Shown piece by piece: positions 19,368 to 29,131 of a stretch of 64,000 bases of DNA (position 1 is its first letter; each line of letters starts with the position of its first letter). The position numbers and the translations under genes are program-made. Origin of the DNA: Gephyromycinifex aptenodytis (GTDB lineage: Bacteria; Actinomycetota; Actinomycetes; Actinomycetales; Dermatophilaceae); NCBI RefSeq assembly GCF_012277275.1, contig NZ_CP051155.1:3286001-3350000 (forward strand), written 5' to 3'. Under the pieces are notes generated by a model. It saw only the letters and a program-made list of their open reading frames with translations, did not search any database and was not told the origin of the DNA.

Positions 19368-19528
19368 GGTGCTCCTTGAGGGTTGTACGTCGCGTTCTTG
19401 CACAGAACGCGACAAGGTTGCGGTTGGGTGCGCGCGAAGGTCCGGTGGTGGAGCGCGCGGTCACGCCCAGTGGGCAAGAGGGCTGCACTGTTCAGGTGAA
19501 CTGGTCAGCTCCAGGGGGGCGACCCGCC

Positions 19529-20965
19529 TCAGAGCAGGTGCTCAGCTCGGGTGAGGACATCACGCAGGATGCTCTCGATCTCGTCGAATTCGGCCTGGCC
19601 GATGATGAGCGGAGGGGCGAGTTGGATGACCGGGTCGCCTCGGTCGTCGGCCCGGCAATACAGTCCTGCCTCCATGAGCGCCCCGGAGAGGAATCCGCGC
19701 AGGAGTCGCTCAGACTCATCCTCATCGAAGGTCTCCCGCGTGGCTTTGTCCTTGACGAGTTCCAGGCCGTAGAAGTAACCGGCGCCGCGCACGTCGCCGA
19801 CCAGTGGCAGGTCGCTCAGGCGCTCCAGGGTGGCTCGGAACAGGGGAGCGTTCTGATGGACATGTTCCACCAGGCCTTCCCGCTCGAAGATGTCCAGGTT
19901 GGCCATCGCCACCGCAGCCGAGACGGGATGTCCACCGAAGGTGTAGCCGTGCGGGAAGGTTGTCATGCCGCTGCGGAACGGCTCGAAGAGCCGCTCGCTG
20001 GCGATCATCGCCCCGAGGGGGGCATACCCGCTGGTCATCCCCTTGGCGCAGGTGATGATGTCGGGCACGTAGCCGAAGTCCTGGCAGGCGAAGATCTCAC
20101 CGATGCGCCCGAAGGCGCAGATAACCTCATCTGATACCAGGAGCACGTCGTACTCGTCGCAGATCTCACGGACCCGCTCGAAATAGCCGGGCGGGGGAGG
20201 GAAGCAGCCCCCGGAGTTCTGCACCGGCTCCAGGAAAACCGCGGCGACCGTATCCGGCCCCTCGAACTCGATCGCCTCGGCGATGCGCTCGGCTGCCCAG
20301 CGGCCGAACTTCTTCTCGTCTTCCCGTAGCTCTTCAGGGGCTCGGTACAGGTTGGTGTTCGGCACCTTGAACGCGCCGGGAACCAGCGGCTCGAACGGGG
20401 CGCGAGCGAAGGGGATTCCGGTGATCGCCAACGCGCCCTGGGGCGTGCCGTGGTAGGCGACGGCGCGGCTGATGACCTTGTGCTTGGTCGGTTTTCCGAT
20501 GAGCTTGTAGTACTGCTTGGCCAGTTTCCACGCCGACTCGACGGCTTCGCCGCCCCCGGTGGTGAAGAAAACCCGGTTGAGGTCGCCGGGGGCGTGCGAG
20601 GCCAACCGCTCTGCCAGTTCGATGGCCTGGGGGTGGGCGTAGGACCACAGCGGGAAGTAGGCCAGCTGCTCCATCTGCCGTGCAGCGGCCTCGGCCAGTT
20701 CGGCGCGGCCGTGACCTACTTGCACGGTGAACAGGCCGGCAAGCCCGTCCAGATAGCGCCGCCCTGCGTCGTCGTAGATGTAGGCACCTTCACCGCGGAC
20801 GATCACCGGAGGTTGCGAGGCTGCTGCCCCCGTCCCGTCCCCGGGCTCGTAGGTGGAGTGGCGGGTGAAATGCATCCAGAGGTTGTCTCGCGCAGCCTCG
20901 GCATAGGGCGTCCCGGCGCGCGTGCGGCGCTCGCAACCGGTGGGCGGGGTGCTTGTCGTGGTCAT
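19529..20965 (-). CDS. Class III aminotransferase, probable putrescine/omega-amino acid:pyruvate transaminase
   Basis: PLP enzyme of 478 residues. The cofactor region is TTGGGEAVESAWKLAKQYY near residue 130, SDEVICAFGRIGE holds the PLP-pyridine aspartate, and DIITCAKGMTSGYAPLGA holds the Schiff-base lysine near residue 300. TTFPHGYTFGGHPVSAAVA completes the active site. It resembles polyamine- and omega-amino acid:pyruvate transaminases (SpuC type). It may make 4-aminobutyraldehyde from putrescine, converge with the oxidase route, or serve as the missing GABA transaminase. Its start overlaps the stop of the Lrp regulator gene (ATGA). A 161-bp gap separates it from puo. Confidence 0.85.
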   Translation of the reverse strand: MTTTSTPPTGCERRTRAGTPYAEAARDNLWMHFTRHSTYEPGDGTGAAASQPPVIVRGEGAYIYDDAGRRYLDGLAGLFTVQVGHGRAELAEAAARQMEQLAYFPLWSYAHPQAIELAERLASHAPGDLNRVFFTTGGGEAVESAWKLAKQYYKLIGKPTKHKVISRAVAYHGTPQGALAITGIPFARAPFEPLVPGAFKVPNTNLYRAPEELREDEKKFGRWAAERIAEAIEFEGPDTVAAVFLEPVQNSGGCFPPPPGYFERVREICDEYDVLLVSDEVICAFGRIGEIFACQDFGYVPDIITCAKGMTSGYAPLGAMIASERLFEPFRSGMTTFPHGYTFGGHPVSAAVAMANLDIFEREGLVEHVHQNAPLFRATLERLSDLPLVGDVRGAGYFYGLELVKDKATRETFDEDESERLLRGFLSGALMEAGLYCRADDRGDPVIQLAPPLIIGQAEFDEIESILRDVLTRAEHLL

Positions 20966-21450
20966 CGAGTTCCCCAGTCGTAGTGCTGTTTGTGGAGTTT
21001 GAGGTAGACGAAGGTCTCGGTGGCGGCAACGCCGGGAATCATCCGAATCCGCCGGCTGAGGACTTCGAGTAGCTGGTCGTCGTCCTCACAGATCACTTCC
21101 GCCAGGACGTCGACGCTGCCGGCTGTGGCCACGACGTACGAGACTTCGGGCATCGAAGCGAGCGCGTTGGCCACCGGTTCGAGTTCACCCATGACCTTGA
21201 CCGCCACCATCGCCTGGCGCCGAAAACCCACCTGGAGGGGGTCGGTGACCGCCACGATCTGCATGACTTCGGAGTCCAGGAGGCGTTGCACGCGGCCGCG
21301 AACGGCGGCCTCGGACAACCCGACCTCGCGCGCGATCGCCGCGTAGGAGACGCGTCCATCCTGTTGCAGCCGCTCGATGATTCTGCGACTGATCGCATCC
21401 AGGCCAGAGACGGAAGCACGGTGCTCTTCGGGTGGTTCCTCGCTCTGCAT
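20962..21450 (-). CDS. Lrp/AsnC-family transcriptional regulator
   Basis: A 162-residue regulator. An N-terminal winged helix (LDAISRRIIERLQQDGRVSY then AAIAREVGLSEAAVRGRVQR, about residues 17-56) is followed by a RAM ligand-binding domain ending in FVYLKLHKQHYDWGTR. It is the first gene of a two-gene unit with the transaminase and is divergent from the aldehyde dehydrogenase across 221 bp. A regulator so placed most likely senses a polyamine or amino acid product and controls both directions. The start is ATG 21450. Confidence 0.92.
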   Translation of the reverse strand: MQSEEPPEEHRASVSGLDAISRRIIERLQQDGRVSYAAIAREVGLSEAAVRGRVQRLLDSEVMQIVAVTDPLQVGFRRQAMVAVKVMGELEPVANALASMPEVSYVVATAGSVDVLAEVICEDDDQLLEVLSRRIRMIPGVAATETFVYLKLHKQHYDWGTR

Positions 21451-21558
21451 GGCGTGAGGTTGCCACGGAATCAGGGATCAGGCAAGGGTTCAGCAGTGCT
21501 TTCAGTGGTTTGGGCGCCTCTGAGGCCAGCAATCCGTTGATCTGTTTCCGTTGACCTA

Positions 21559-21585
21559 TTGAAACCGTCGGATGCTCGCTACAGT
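21559..21585 (+). promoter_or_regulatory. Candidate promoter for the aminobutyraldehyde dehydrogenase gene
   Basis: TTGAAA at 21559 and TACAGT at 21580, with 15 bp between them, lie about 90 bp before the dehydrogenase start in the divergent regulator region. The spacing is short for a vegetative promoter, so an activator (the Lrp protein) may be needed. This is by eye. Confidence 0.35.
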
Positions 21586-21671
21586 GACACCACCCAGGCC
21601 CGCTTGGTGTGGGCTGTGTTGCTCTGACCCTGATCGACATCCCGTTCCCGGGTGGATCGAAGGAGTTCTCG

Positions 21672-23117
21672 ATGACCGAAACACCACGAAACCTGCGCAA
21701 CTTCATCGACGGAGAGTTCGTCGAGGCCGACAGCGACGAGCGCTTCGATGTGGTCAGCCCGGTGACGGGGCAGGTCGTGGCGTCTTCGCCTCGCTCCAGC
21801 GCTGCTGACGTCGACCGGGCCTACACCGCCGCCGCCCGCGCCTTCGAGTCCTGGGGGGAGACCACCCCGGGGCAACGGCAGAGCGCGCTGCTGAAGATCG
21901 CCGACGCGATCGAAGAGCACGGCGACGAACTGGTTCGCCTGGAGGCCGAGAACACCGGTAAGCCGTACGCCCTGACCGCCTCCGAAGAGGTGCCGGTGAT
22001 GGCCGACCAGATCCGCTTCTTCGCCGGCGCCGCTCGCATCCTGGAAGGACGCGCCAGCGCCGAGTACATGGAGGGGCACACCTCCTGGATCCGCCGGGAA
22101 CCCGTCGGCGTCATCGGCCAGGTCACCCCGTGGAACTACCCGATGATGATGGCGGTGTGGAAGTTCGCCCCGGCGCTGGCCGCAGGCAACACGGTGGTGC
22201 TCAAGCCGAGCGACACCACCCCCGAGACCACGCTGCGGATGGCGCAGATCGCCGCCGAATTCCTGCCCCCGGGCGTATTCAACGTCGTCACCGGTGACCG
22301 CAACACCGGCCGGGCACTAATCGAACACCCCATCCCGCAGATGGTCTCCATCACCGGCTCGGTCCGGGCCGGGATGCAGGTCGCCGAGACGGCCGCACGC
22401 GACGTCAAACGGGTGCACCTGGAACTGGGCGGGAAAGCGCCGGTCATCGTGTTCGACGACGCCGACATCGAAGCGGCTATCGAGGGCATCGGCACCGCGG
22501 GCTACTTCAACGCCGGGCAGGACTGCACCGCGGCCACCCGGGTGTTGGTCGCCCCCGGCATTCACGACGACTTCGTCGCCGCCCTCAACGAATTCGCAGC
22601 CAACGCGGTCGTGGGTCTACCCGAGAACGAGGACGCGCTGCTGGGCCCGGTCAACAACAGCAACCAGCTCTCGCATGTCACCGGCTTCCTGGAGCGGCTA
22701 CCCGATCACGCCCGACTCAGCGGGGGTGAGCGCCTCACCGAGGGTGGCATGGGTGAAGGTTTCTACCTGCAGCCCACCGTGGTCTCGGGGTTGCGCCAGG
22801 ACGATGAGGCGGTCCAGGACGAAATCTTCGGCCCGGTCATCACCGTGCAGAAGTTCTCCGACGAGGCAGAGGCCCTGCAGTGGGCCAACGGGGTGCGCTA
22901 CGGCCTGGCCAGCAGCGTGTGGACCGCCGATGTGAGCCGGGCGTTGCGGATGAGCAAGCGTCTGGACTTCGGCTGCGTGTGGATCAACACCCACATCCCG
23001 CTCGTGGCCGAGATGCCGCACGGCGGGTTCAAGCACTCCGGGTACGGCAAGGACCTGTCGATGTACGGGTTCGAGGACTACACCCGAATCAAGCACGTGA
23101 TGGCTTCGCTGGGCTGA
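21672..23117 (+). CDS. patD: Gamma-aminobutyraldehyde dehydrogenase
   Basis: NAD-dependent aldehyde dehydrogenase of 481 residues, expected to oxidise 4-aminobutyraldehyde to GABA. It has VTPWNYPMMMAVWKFAPALA, KPSDTTPETTLRMAQ, ITGSVRAGMQVAE, the catalytic glutamate in LELGGKAPVIV and catalytic Cys 285 in NAGQDCTAATR. The C terminus GGFKHSGYGKDLSMYGFEDY is characteristic of the aminobutyraldehyde (YdcW/PatD) subgroup. ATG 21672 follows GAAGGAG; the frame opens 21 codons earlier but without support. It is divergent from the Lrp-transaminase unit and followed by a strong terminator. Confidence 0.9.
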   Translation: MTETPRNLRNFIDGEFVEADSDERFDVVSPVTGQVVASSPRSSAADVDRAYTAAARAFESWGETTPGQRQSALLKIADAIEEHGDELVRLEAENTGKPYALTASEEVPVMADQIRFFAGAARILEGRASAEYMEGHTSWIRREPVGVIGQVTPWNYPMMMAVWKFAPALAAGNTVVLKPSDTTPETTLRMAQIAAEFLPPGVFNVVTGDRNTGRALIEHPIPQMVSITGSVRAGMQVAETAARDVKRVHLELGGKAPVIVFDDADIEAAIEGIGTAGYFNAGQDCTAATRVLVAPGIHDDFVAALNEFAANAVVGLPENEDALLGPVNNSNQLSHVTGFLERLPDHARLSGGERLTEGGMGEGFYLQPTVVSGLRQDDEAVQDEIFGPVITVQKFSDEAEALQWANGVRYGLASSVWTADVSRALRMSKRLDFGCVWINTHIPLVAEMPHGGFKHSGYGKDLSMYGFEDYTRIKHVMASLG

Positions 23118-23124
23118 TCCGCAG

Positions 23125-23167
23125 ATGAGCAACGGCCTGCACCGCCAGGGTGTAGGCCGTTGCTCAT
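23125..23167. terminator. Bidirectional terminator
   Basis: ATGAGCAACGGCCT pairs with AGGCCGTTGCTCAT around a GCACCGCCAGGGTGT centre that itself pairs as CACC/GGGTG. It lies between the convergent dehydrogenase gene and the small 58-residue gene. Confidence 0.85.
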
Positions 23168-23183
23168 GGCAGGGCGTAACCGC

Positions 23184-23360
23184 TCAACGCCCAGAGTTCT
23201 TCTTCGCGCGCGCCTCGGCGACCTTGTTGCGCCGCTCGACGTTCAGACGCTCCATCGGGTCGTCCTCACCGAGCTGGGCAGGGCCGAGGACCGACATGAC
23301 GGCCCTACGGATGTTCCACCCCATGCGGTACCCGATGCTGAGCCCCTCGTCTTTGGCCAT
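23184..23360 (-). CDS. Small conserved-looking protein, 58 residues
   Basis: A short gene on the minus strand reads MAKDEGLSIGYRMGWNIRRA at its N terminus, then GPAQLGEDDPMERLNVERRN and ends AEARAKKNSGR. ATG 23360 is preceded by GAGGAGTAGAGGGAC, a fine ribosome binding site, and it ends before a bidirectional terminator. Charged and without a membrane segment, it is probably cytoplasmic. I do not know its function; the codon use and ribosome binding site make it a likely real gene. It is divergent from gabD. Confidence 0.65.
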   Translation of the reverse strand: MAKDEGLSIGYRMGWNIRRAVMSVLGPAQLGEDDPMERLNVERRNKVAEARAKKNSGR

Positions 23361-23517
23361 GTCCCTCTACTCCTCGTTCGGCAACCGTCTGCGGGAACCC
23401 GCTGCTTGCGAGGCTACCCGTGCCCGCGGCTGCAAGGGGGAGGGGGAAGGCGACTCCCGGTGACCAACGGTGTGATCTTGTCTTCAGCAGGACACCCACG
23501 ACTGACAGGATGAAAAC

Positions 23518-24981
23518 ATGAATGCACACGCGGAAACGACGTTGCTCGAACAGGTTCCGACCGGTTTGTTTATCGGCGGTCAGTGGCGTCAAGCCGCTGA
23601 CGGCGCCCTGATCGACGTCGAGGACCCCGCCACCGGCGAGGTTCTGGCCCAGGTGGCCGACGCCAGCGTGGCCGAGTGCGTTGAAGCGCTCGATGCTGCG
23701 GCTGCCGCGCAGGCGAGTTGGGCGGCAACCGATCCGCGGGAACGCTCCGAGATCCTGCGCCGCGCCTTCGAGGCGATCACCGCCCGCGCCGACGACTTCG
23801 CACTGCTGATGACCTTGGAGATGGGCAAGCCGCTGGCCGAGGCCAAGGGTGAGGTCACCTACGGCGCCGAGTTCTTCCGGTGGTTCGCCGAAGAAGCGGT
23901 CCGCATCTCGGGTCAGTACTCCGTGGCGCCCACCGGCGGCACCCGGCTCATCACCACCAAGCACCCGGTCGGGCCGACGCTGATGATCACGCCGTGGAAC
24001 TTCCCGCTGGCGATGGGCACCCGCAAGATCGGCCCGGCGCTAGCGGCCGGGTGCACCTGTGTCGTCAAGCCGGCTTCGCAGACCCCGCTGACGATGTTGC
24101 TGCTCGTGCAGATCCTGACGGAGTGCGGCTTGCCGGACGGGGTCGTCAACGTAGTCACCACCTCCCACACCGGCGAGGCGATGGGGACGTTGATGGCCGA
24201 TTCTCGGCTGCGCAAAGTCACCTTCACCGGTTCGACGCCGGTGGGCCAGAAGCTCATCGAGCAGTCCGCCCAGCAGGTATTGAAAGTGTCGATGGAACTC
24301 GGCGGCAACGCGCCCTTCCTGGTCTTCGAGGACGCCGACCTCGACGAGGCGGTCGAGGGCGCGATGCTGGCCAAGATGCGCAACATCGGTGAGGCGTGCA
24401 CGGCCGCCAACCGGTTCATCGTCCACGAATCGGTGGCCGAGGAATTCTCCGAACGGCTCGTGGAGCGCATGACGGCGATGAAGATCGGGCGCGGCACCGA
24501 GGAGGGCGTCACCGTCGGTCCGCTCATCGACGCCAAAGCTGTCGACGGTGTCCACGGGCTGGTCCAGGACGCGATCGACAAGGGCGCGACGCTGCGCTGC
24601 GGCGGCGAGCCGATGCCGGGCGCGGGTCACTTCTACCCGCCCACCGTGCTGCTGGATGTTCCCGCCGAAGCCGAGCTGGTCGCCGAGGAGATCTTCGGCC
24701 CGGTGGCCCCGATCCGCACCTTCGCCGATGAGGCCCAGGCCATCGAAATGGCCAATGCCAGCCGGTTCGGTCTCATCGGGTACGTCTTCACCCGCGATGT
24801 CTCCCGGGCAATCCGGGTCGCCGAGGCGCTGGAGTTCGGAATGGTCGGACTCAACGCGGGTGTGGTGTCCAACCCGGCTGCGCCCTTCGGTGGCGTCAAG
24901 CATTCCGGCCTGGGCCGTGAGGGCGGAGCCGAGGGCATCGAGGAGTACCTGGAGACCAAGTACATCGGCCTCAAACTCTGA
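23518..24981 (+). CDS. gabD: Succinate-semialdehyde dehydrogenase
   Basis: Aldehyde dehydrogenase of 487 residues converting succinic semialdehyde to succinate with NAD(P). Family features are MITPWNFPLAMGTRKIGPAL, VKPASQTPLTMLLL, FTGSTPVGQKLIEQ, the catalytic glutamate in MELGGNAPFLVFEDADLD and catalytic Cys 294 in NIGEACTAANRF. The EACTAANR context and GLNAGVVSNPAAPFGGVKHS, then GLGREGG, are typical of GabD rather than generic aldehyde dehydrogenases. The start is ATG 23518. It ends at a hairpin. It completes the putrescine-to-succinate route next to puo, the transaminase and patD. Confidence 0.92.
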   Translation: MNAHAETTLLEQVPTGLFIGGQWRQAADGALIDVEDPATGEVLAQVADASVAECVEALDAAAAAQASWAATDPRERSEILRRAFEAITARADDFALLMTLEMGKPLAEAKGEVTYGAEFFRWFAEEAVRISGQYSVAPTGGTRLITTKHPVGPTLMITPWNFPLAMGTRKIGPALAAGCTCVVKPASQTPLTMLLLVQILTECGLPDGVVNVVTTSHTGEAMGTLMADSRLRKVTFTGSTPVGQKLIEQSAQQVLKVSMELGGNAPFLVFEDADLDEAVEGAMLAKMRNIGEACTAANRFIVHESVAEEFSERLVERMTAMKIGRGTEEGVTVGPLIDAKAVDGVHGLVQDAIDKGATLRCGGEPMPGAGHFYPPTVLLDVPAEAELVAEEIFGPVAPIRTFADEAQAIEMANASRFGLIGYVFTRDVSRAIRVAEALEFGMVGLNAGVVSNPAAPFGGVKHSGLGREGGAEGIEEYLETKYIGLKL

Positions 24982-25000
24982 GCGGCGTTCGTGCGCAGGC

Positions 25001-25026
25001 GGGTGCGGGCGCTCATGCCCGCACCC
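25001..25026 (+). terminator. Terminator of gabD
   Basis: A perfect 10-bp stem, GGGTGCGGGC with GCCCGCACCC over a GCTCAT loop, sits 20 bp after the gabD stop. Confidence 0.75.
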
Positions 25027-25260
25027 GGCGACGGGACAGCGCCAGTCAACGTGGGTCTGCCCGGGTACACCAACACCCATAGGCGCGGCGGCGGTGCCGG
25101 GTCGGCGCAGCAATGTGGTGAGTCGGCGCTGCCTGCCGCGAGCCCAGCCTGGCCTCCGCCGCCGGGACCAGGCCATACCTGGCGTGCGCGGGGCGCACCG
25201 GGAGCGTCGAACCGGAGGCGGTAGCGCGCCGCCGGCCCGGTCGGGTGGAACGATGTGCAC

Positions 25261-26496
25261 ATGACCGACTTACGCGACATCGTCGTCCTGGGCTCTACCG
25301 GCTCTATCGGGACCCAAGCGCTGGACATCGTGCGCCGCAATCCCGACCGGTTCCGTGTCGTGGCGTTGTCCGCAGGCGGTAGCGATCTGGATCTGCTTGC
25401 CCGCCAAGCCGTCGAGTTCGACGTGCCGCTGATCGCGGTCGCACGCGCGACCCGCGACGAACTCGACCAAGCGCTGTCCGCAGCGGTGCACACGCAGGGG
25501 ACCAGCGCAGCCAAGGACTACCAACCCGACCTCGTCGTAGGCCGCTACGCAAGCACCATCGCGGCCGGGGCGCCCGCCGACGTGGTGCTCAACGGCATCA
25601 CCGGCTCCATCGGCCTGCTGCCGACGCTGGCCGCTCTCGAATCAGGCGCAAGCCTGGCTCTGGCGAACAAAGAGTCACTCATCGTCGGCGGCCAACTCGT
25701 CACCTCCAAAGCGGCTCCGGGGCAGATCGTGCCGGTCGATTCGGAACATTCGGCCTTGGCTCAGGCCCTTCGCTCAGGTTCCTCCGACGAAGTGCGGCGA
25801 CTGGTCGTGACGGCCAGCGGCGGTCCGTTCCGCGGTCGCAGCCGCGAACAGCTCGCCGATGTCACCCCGGCGCAGGCGTTGGCCCACCCGACCTGGGACA
25901 TGGGCAAGGTTGTCACCACGAACTCGGCCACCCTGGTCAACAAGGGCCTGGAAGTGATCGAGGCGCACCTGCTGTTCGACATCCCGTTCGAGCGCATCGA
26001 TGTCGTGGTCCACCCGCAGTCGATCGTGCACTCGATGGTGGAGTTCGTGGACGGCTCGACCCTGGCACAGGCTTCCCCGCCCGACATGCGCCTGCCCATC
26101 GCCCTTGGTTTGGGCTGGCCCGAGCGGGTACCTGAGGCAGCGCCTGGCTGCGACTGGAGCACCGCCTCGACCTGGGAGTTCTTCCCCCTGGACGAAGTGG
26201 CCTTCCCCGCTGTCGGGTTGGCGCGCCGGGTGGGCCAGGCCGGTGGCACCTATCCCGCGATCTACAACGCCGCCAACGAGGAGTGTGTCGAGGCCTTCCA
26301 CGCCGGGGCCATCGGGTTCCTCGACATCGTCGACACCCTGGCCCGCGTGGTGGATGACTGGGAGGCCAGCACCGAGGTGGTGGCGAACAAAACCGAGGTG
26401 CGCGACGTTGAGACAGTGCTTGCAGCCGAGAGGTGGGCTCGAACCCATGCTCGCGGCGTGCTCGGATTGAAGCCGCTCGAGGATGACCACGTCTGA
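25261..26496 (+). CDS. dxr: 1-deoxy-D-xylulose 5-phosphate reductoisomerase
   Basis: Second step of the MEP isoprenoid pathway: NADPH-dependent conversion of DXP to MEP. The protein of 411 residues begins with the NADPH fold [18 protein letters not shown] (residues 6-23). [17 protein letters not shown] (metal and substrate ligands), GGPFRG, and [20 protein letters not shown] (flexible loop and catalytic His) follow, and [13 protein letters not shown] lies toward the C terminus. ATG 25261 is used; GTG 25255 is two codons earlier in frame. The site-2 protease gene follows 12 bp downstream and ispG after that, a conserved actinobacterial order. Confidence 0.96.
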   Translation: MTDLRDIVVLGSTGSIGTQALDIVRRNPDRFRVVALSAGGSDLDLLARQAVEFDVPLIAVARATRDELDQALSAAVHTQGTSAAKDYQPDLVVGRYASTIAAGAPADVVLNGITGSIGLLPTLAALESGASLALANKESLIVGGQLVTSKAAPGQIVPVDSEHSALAQALRSGSSDEVRRLVVTASGGPFRGRSREQLADVTPAQALAHPTWDMGKVVTTNSATLVNKGLEVIEAHLLFDIPFERIDVVVHPQSIVHSMVEFVDGSTLAQASPPDMRLPIALGLGWPERVPEAAPGCDWSTASTWEFFPLDEVAFPAVGLARRVGQAGGTYPAIYNAANEECVEAFHAGAIGFLDIVDTLARVVDDWEASTEVVANKTEVRDVETVLAAERWARTHARGVLGLKPLEDDHV

Positions 26497-26508
26497 CCAG
26501 GGGGACCA

Positions 26509-27861
26509 ATGGGCCTGATGCTGTATCTGCTGGGCGTTCTTGCCATGGTGCTGGGCATCGGGGCTTCGATCGCGCTGCACGAGATCGGTCACCTGGTGCC
26601 GGCCAAACTGTTCGGAGTCAAATGCCGGCAGTACATGGTGGGGTTCGGTCCCACGATCTGGTCCCGGCGCCGGGGTGAGACCGAATACGGCATCAAGGCG
26701 ATTCCGTTGGGTGGTTACGTGCGGATGATCGGGATGTTCCCGCCCCGCCCCAGCGACCCGGACGGAACTGTGCGGGCCTCCAGCACCGGCCGGTGGTCAG
26801 CGATGGTGGACGACGCTCGCAGCGCCGCGCTGGAAGAGATCGAGCCCGGCGACGAAGACCGGGTCTTCTATCGGTTGTCCACGCCGAAGAAGGTCGTCGT
26901 GATGCTGGGCGGCCCGGTGATGAACCTGCTGATCGGCGCGGTTCTCATCACCGGTCTGGTCACCATTCACGGTGTGGCAGAGGTTCGTGGGGCCGCCGTC
27001 GCCTCAGTTGCGCAGTGCATCACCCCGGCCACCCTCAGCGGTACCACTCCAGACTGCACGGGGCTACCGGCCAGCCCCGCCGCCCAAGCGGGACTGCGGG
27101 CCGCTGACCGGATCGAGTCCATCAACGGAAAACCGGTGACGACCCCGGTGGACGTCGGTGCTTTGGTGCGTCCGCACGCCGGGGAACCTGTGGCCATGGT
27201 CGTCCTACGCGACGGCGAGCGGGTACGGCTGAACGTGACGCCGGTCGCGACCCAGGTGCCCACCCTGAACGCCGAGGGAGAACCGGTACTGGACGCGGCT
27301 GGGAGCCCGGTGACGGAGAAGGTGGGCCTGATCGGCACCACGACGAGTCCGATCCTGGTCAACGTGCCGCAACCGATCGGGCAGGCTCCGCCGATGATCG
27401 CGGACATGGTCACCCGCACCGCCGGTGTGCTGCTGCGACTGCCGGAGAAGATGGTCGGCGTGTGGCAAGCTGCATTCGGTAGCCAGGCTCGCGACGTGGA
27501 AGGCCCGATGTCGGTCGTCGGGGTGGGGCGGCTAGCCGGGGAGAAGGCCTCGGGGATGAGCGTCGGACCCATGCTGGACCAGATCGAGCCGGTGCCGTTC
27601 CTGATCAACCTGCTGGCCAGCCTCAACATCGCGCTGTTCGTCTTCAACCTCATCCCACTCATGCCGCTGGATGGCGGACACGTGCTCGGCGCGCTCTGGG
27701 AAGGTCTGAAACGCACGATCGCCCGGGTTTTGCACCGCCCCGATCCTGGCTATGTCGACGTGGCCAAGGGCCTGCCGATCGCCTACGCCGTCTCCGTGGT
27801 GTTGATCATCATGTCGGTGCTCATCATCTACGCCGACATCGTCAAGCCGGTGCGGCTGTGA
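26509..27861 (+). CDS. rip1: Site-2 intramembrane metalloprotease (Rip1/RseP family)
   Basis: Membrane zinc protease of 450 residues that cleaves anti-sigma factors and other membrane substrates in regulated intramembrane proteolysis. HEIGH at residues 24-28 in the first helix binds zinc, and LDGGH at 387-391 near the C terminus supplies the third ligand. A PDZ domain (about 180-250) contains [20 protein letters not shown] and [10 protein letters not shown]. Four membrane segments fit the family. ATG 26509 begins 12 bp after dxr. Linkage between dxr and ispG is shared with mycobacteria, where Rip1 acts on anti-sigma factors. Confidence 0.94.
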   Translation: MGLMLYLLGVLAMVLGIGASIALHEIGHLVPAKLFGVKCRQYMVGFGPTIWSRRRGETEYGIKAIPLGGYVRMIGMFPPRPSDPDGTVRASSTGRWSAMVDDARSAALEEIEPGDEDRVFYRLSTPKKVVVMLGGPVMNLLIGAVLITGLVTIHGVAEVRGAAVASVAQCITPATLSGTTPDCTGLPASPAAQAGLRAADRIESINGKPVTTPVDVGALVRPHAGEPVAMVVLRDGERVRLNVTPVATQVPTLNAEGEPVLDAAGSPVTEKVGLIGTTTSPILVNVPQPIGQAPPMIADMVTRTAGVLLRLPEKMVGVWQAAFGSQARDVEGPMSVVGVGRLAGEKASGMSVGPMLDQIEPVPFLINLLASLNIALFVFNLIPLMPLDGGHVLGALWEGLKRTIARVLHRPDPGYVDVAKGLPIAYAVSVVLIIMSVLIIYADIVKPVRL

Positions 27862-27952
27862 AGCGGACGACGGATCCGGCCCGGGGCCGGTGCACCCGGC
27901 CAGTGGTCGACCGCCCAGCGCGCCCTCATCACAGTGGGAGATACTGACCGTT

Positions 27953-29116
27953 ATGAGCGTCTCTCTCGGCATGCCCTCCGTCCCGCCGCCTTCGATCACC
28001 ACCGTGAGCCCTCGGCGGGTTTCCCGAAAGATCCGGGTCGGCAGCGTCGAAGTGGGCGGTGACGCGCCGGTCTCCGTGCAATCGATGACGACGACACCGA
28101 CGACTGACATCAACGCCACGCTGCAACAGATCGCCGAGCTCACCGCGACCGGCTGCGACATCGTCCGAGTGGCATGCCCGAGCCAGGACGACGCTGAAGC
28201 GTTGCCCGCGATCGCGGCCAAAAGCCAGATCCCGGTCATCGCGGACATCCACTTCCAGCCCAAATACGTCTATGCCGCGATCGAAGCCGGGTGCGCGGCG
28301 GTCCGGGTCAATCCCGGCAACATTCGCAAGTTCGACGACCAGATCAAGCAGATCGCCCGCGAGGCCAAGGACGCCGGCGTGAGCATCCGCATCGGGGTGA
28401 ACGCGGGCAGCCTCGACAAGCGCATGTACGAGAAGTACGGCAAGCCGACCGCTGAGGCACTCGTGGAGTCCGCGATGTGGGAGGCGAGCCTGTTCGAGGA
28501 GCACGATTTCCACGACTTCAAGATCAGCGTCAAGCACAACGACCCGGTGACGATGATCCGCGCCTACGAGATGCTCGCCGAGCGCGGTGATTGGCCGCTG
28601 CACCTCGGGGTGACCGAAGCCGGGCCCGCCTTCCAAGGAACGATCAAGTCCTCGGTGGCGTTCGGGGCGCTGCTCTCGCGCGGTATCGGTGACACCATTC
28701 GGGTTTCGTTGTCGGCCCCTCCGGTCGAGGAGGTCAAGGTCGGCAACCAGATCTTGCAGAGCCTGGGCCTGAAGCCGCGCAAGCTGGAGATCGTCAGCTG
28801 TCCGAGCTGCGGGCGCGCCCAGGTGGATGTGTACACCCTTGCTGAGCAGGTCACGGCCGGGCTTGAAGGCATGACGGTGCCGCTGCGGGTGGCGGTCATG
28901 GGATGCGTCGTGAACGGTCCGGGGGAGGCCCGCGAGGCTGACCTGGGAGTCGCTTCCGGTAACGGCAAGGGGCAGATCTTCGTCAGGGGCGAGGTCATCA
29001 AGACCGTCCCGGAGAGCCAGATCGTTGAAACGCTCATCGAGGAGGCCATGCGGCTGGCCGAGGAGATGGGCGAACCGGCCGAGGGAACTGACGGCCCCAG
29101 CGTGTCGGTGGGTTGA
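27953..29116 (+). CDS. ispG: 4-hydroxy-3-methylbut-2-en-1-yl diphosphate synthase
   Basis: Iron-sulfur enzyme of the MEP pathway that turns MEcPP into HMBPP. The 387-residue protein has the TIM-barrel start [19 protein letters not shown]. Cluster ligands are Cys 283 and Cys 286 in [10 protein letters not shown] and Cys 318 in [18 protein letters not shown] 27953 is chosen because the preceding 21 codons of open frame are not family-like. It lies 91 bp after the protease gene and 15 bp before the acetyltransferase gene, so the four genes may form one unit. Confidence 0.96.
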   Translation: MSVSLGMPSVPPPSITTVSPRRVSRKIRVGSVEVGGDAPVSVQSMTTTPTTDINATLQQIAELTATGCDIVRVACPSQDDAEALPAIAAKSQIPVIADIHFQPKYVYAAIEAGCAAVRVNPGNIRKFDDQIKQIAREAKDAGVSIRIGVNAGSLDKRMYEKYGKPTAEALVESAMWEASLFEEHDFHDFKISVKHNDPVTMIRAYEMLAERGDWPLHLGVTEAGPAFQGTIKSSVAFGALLSRGIGDTIRVSLSAPPVEEVKVGNQILQSLGLKPRKLEIVSCPSCGRAQVDVYTLAEQVTAGLEGMTVPLRVAVMGCVVNGPGEAREADLGVASGNGKGQIFVRGEVIKTVPESQIVETLIEEAMRLAEEMGEPAEGTDGPSVSVG

Positions 29117-29131
29117 TCGCGGCTTTGATCC

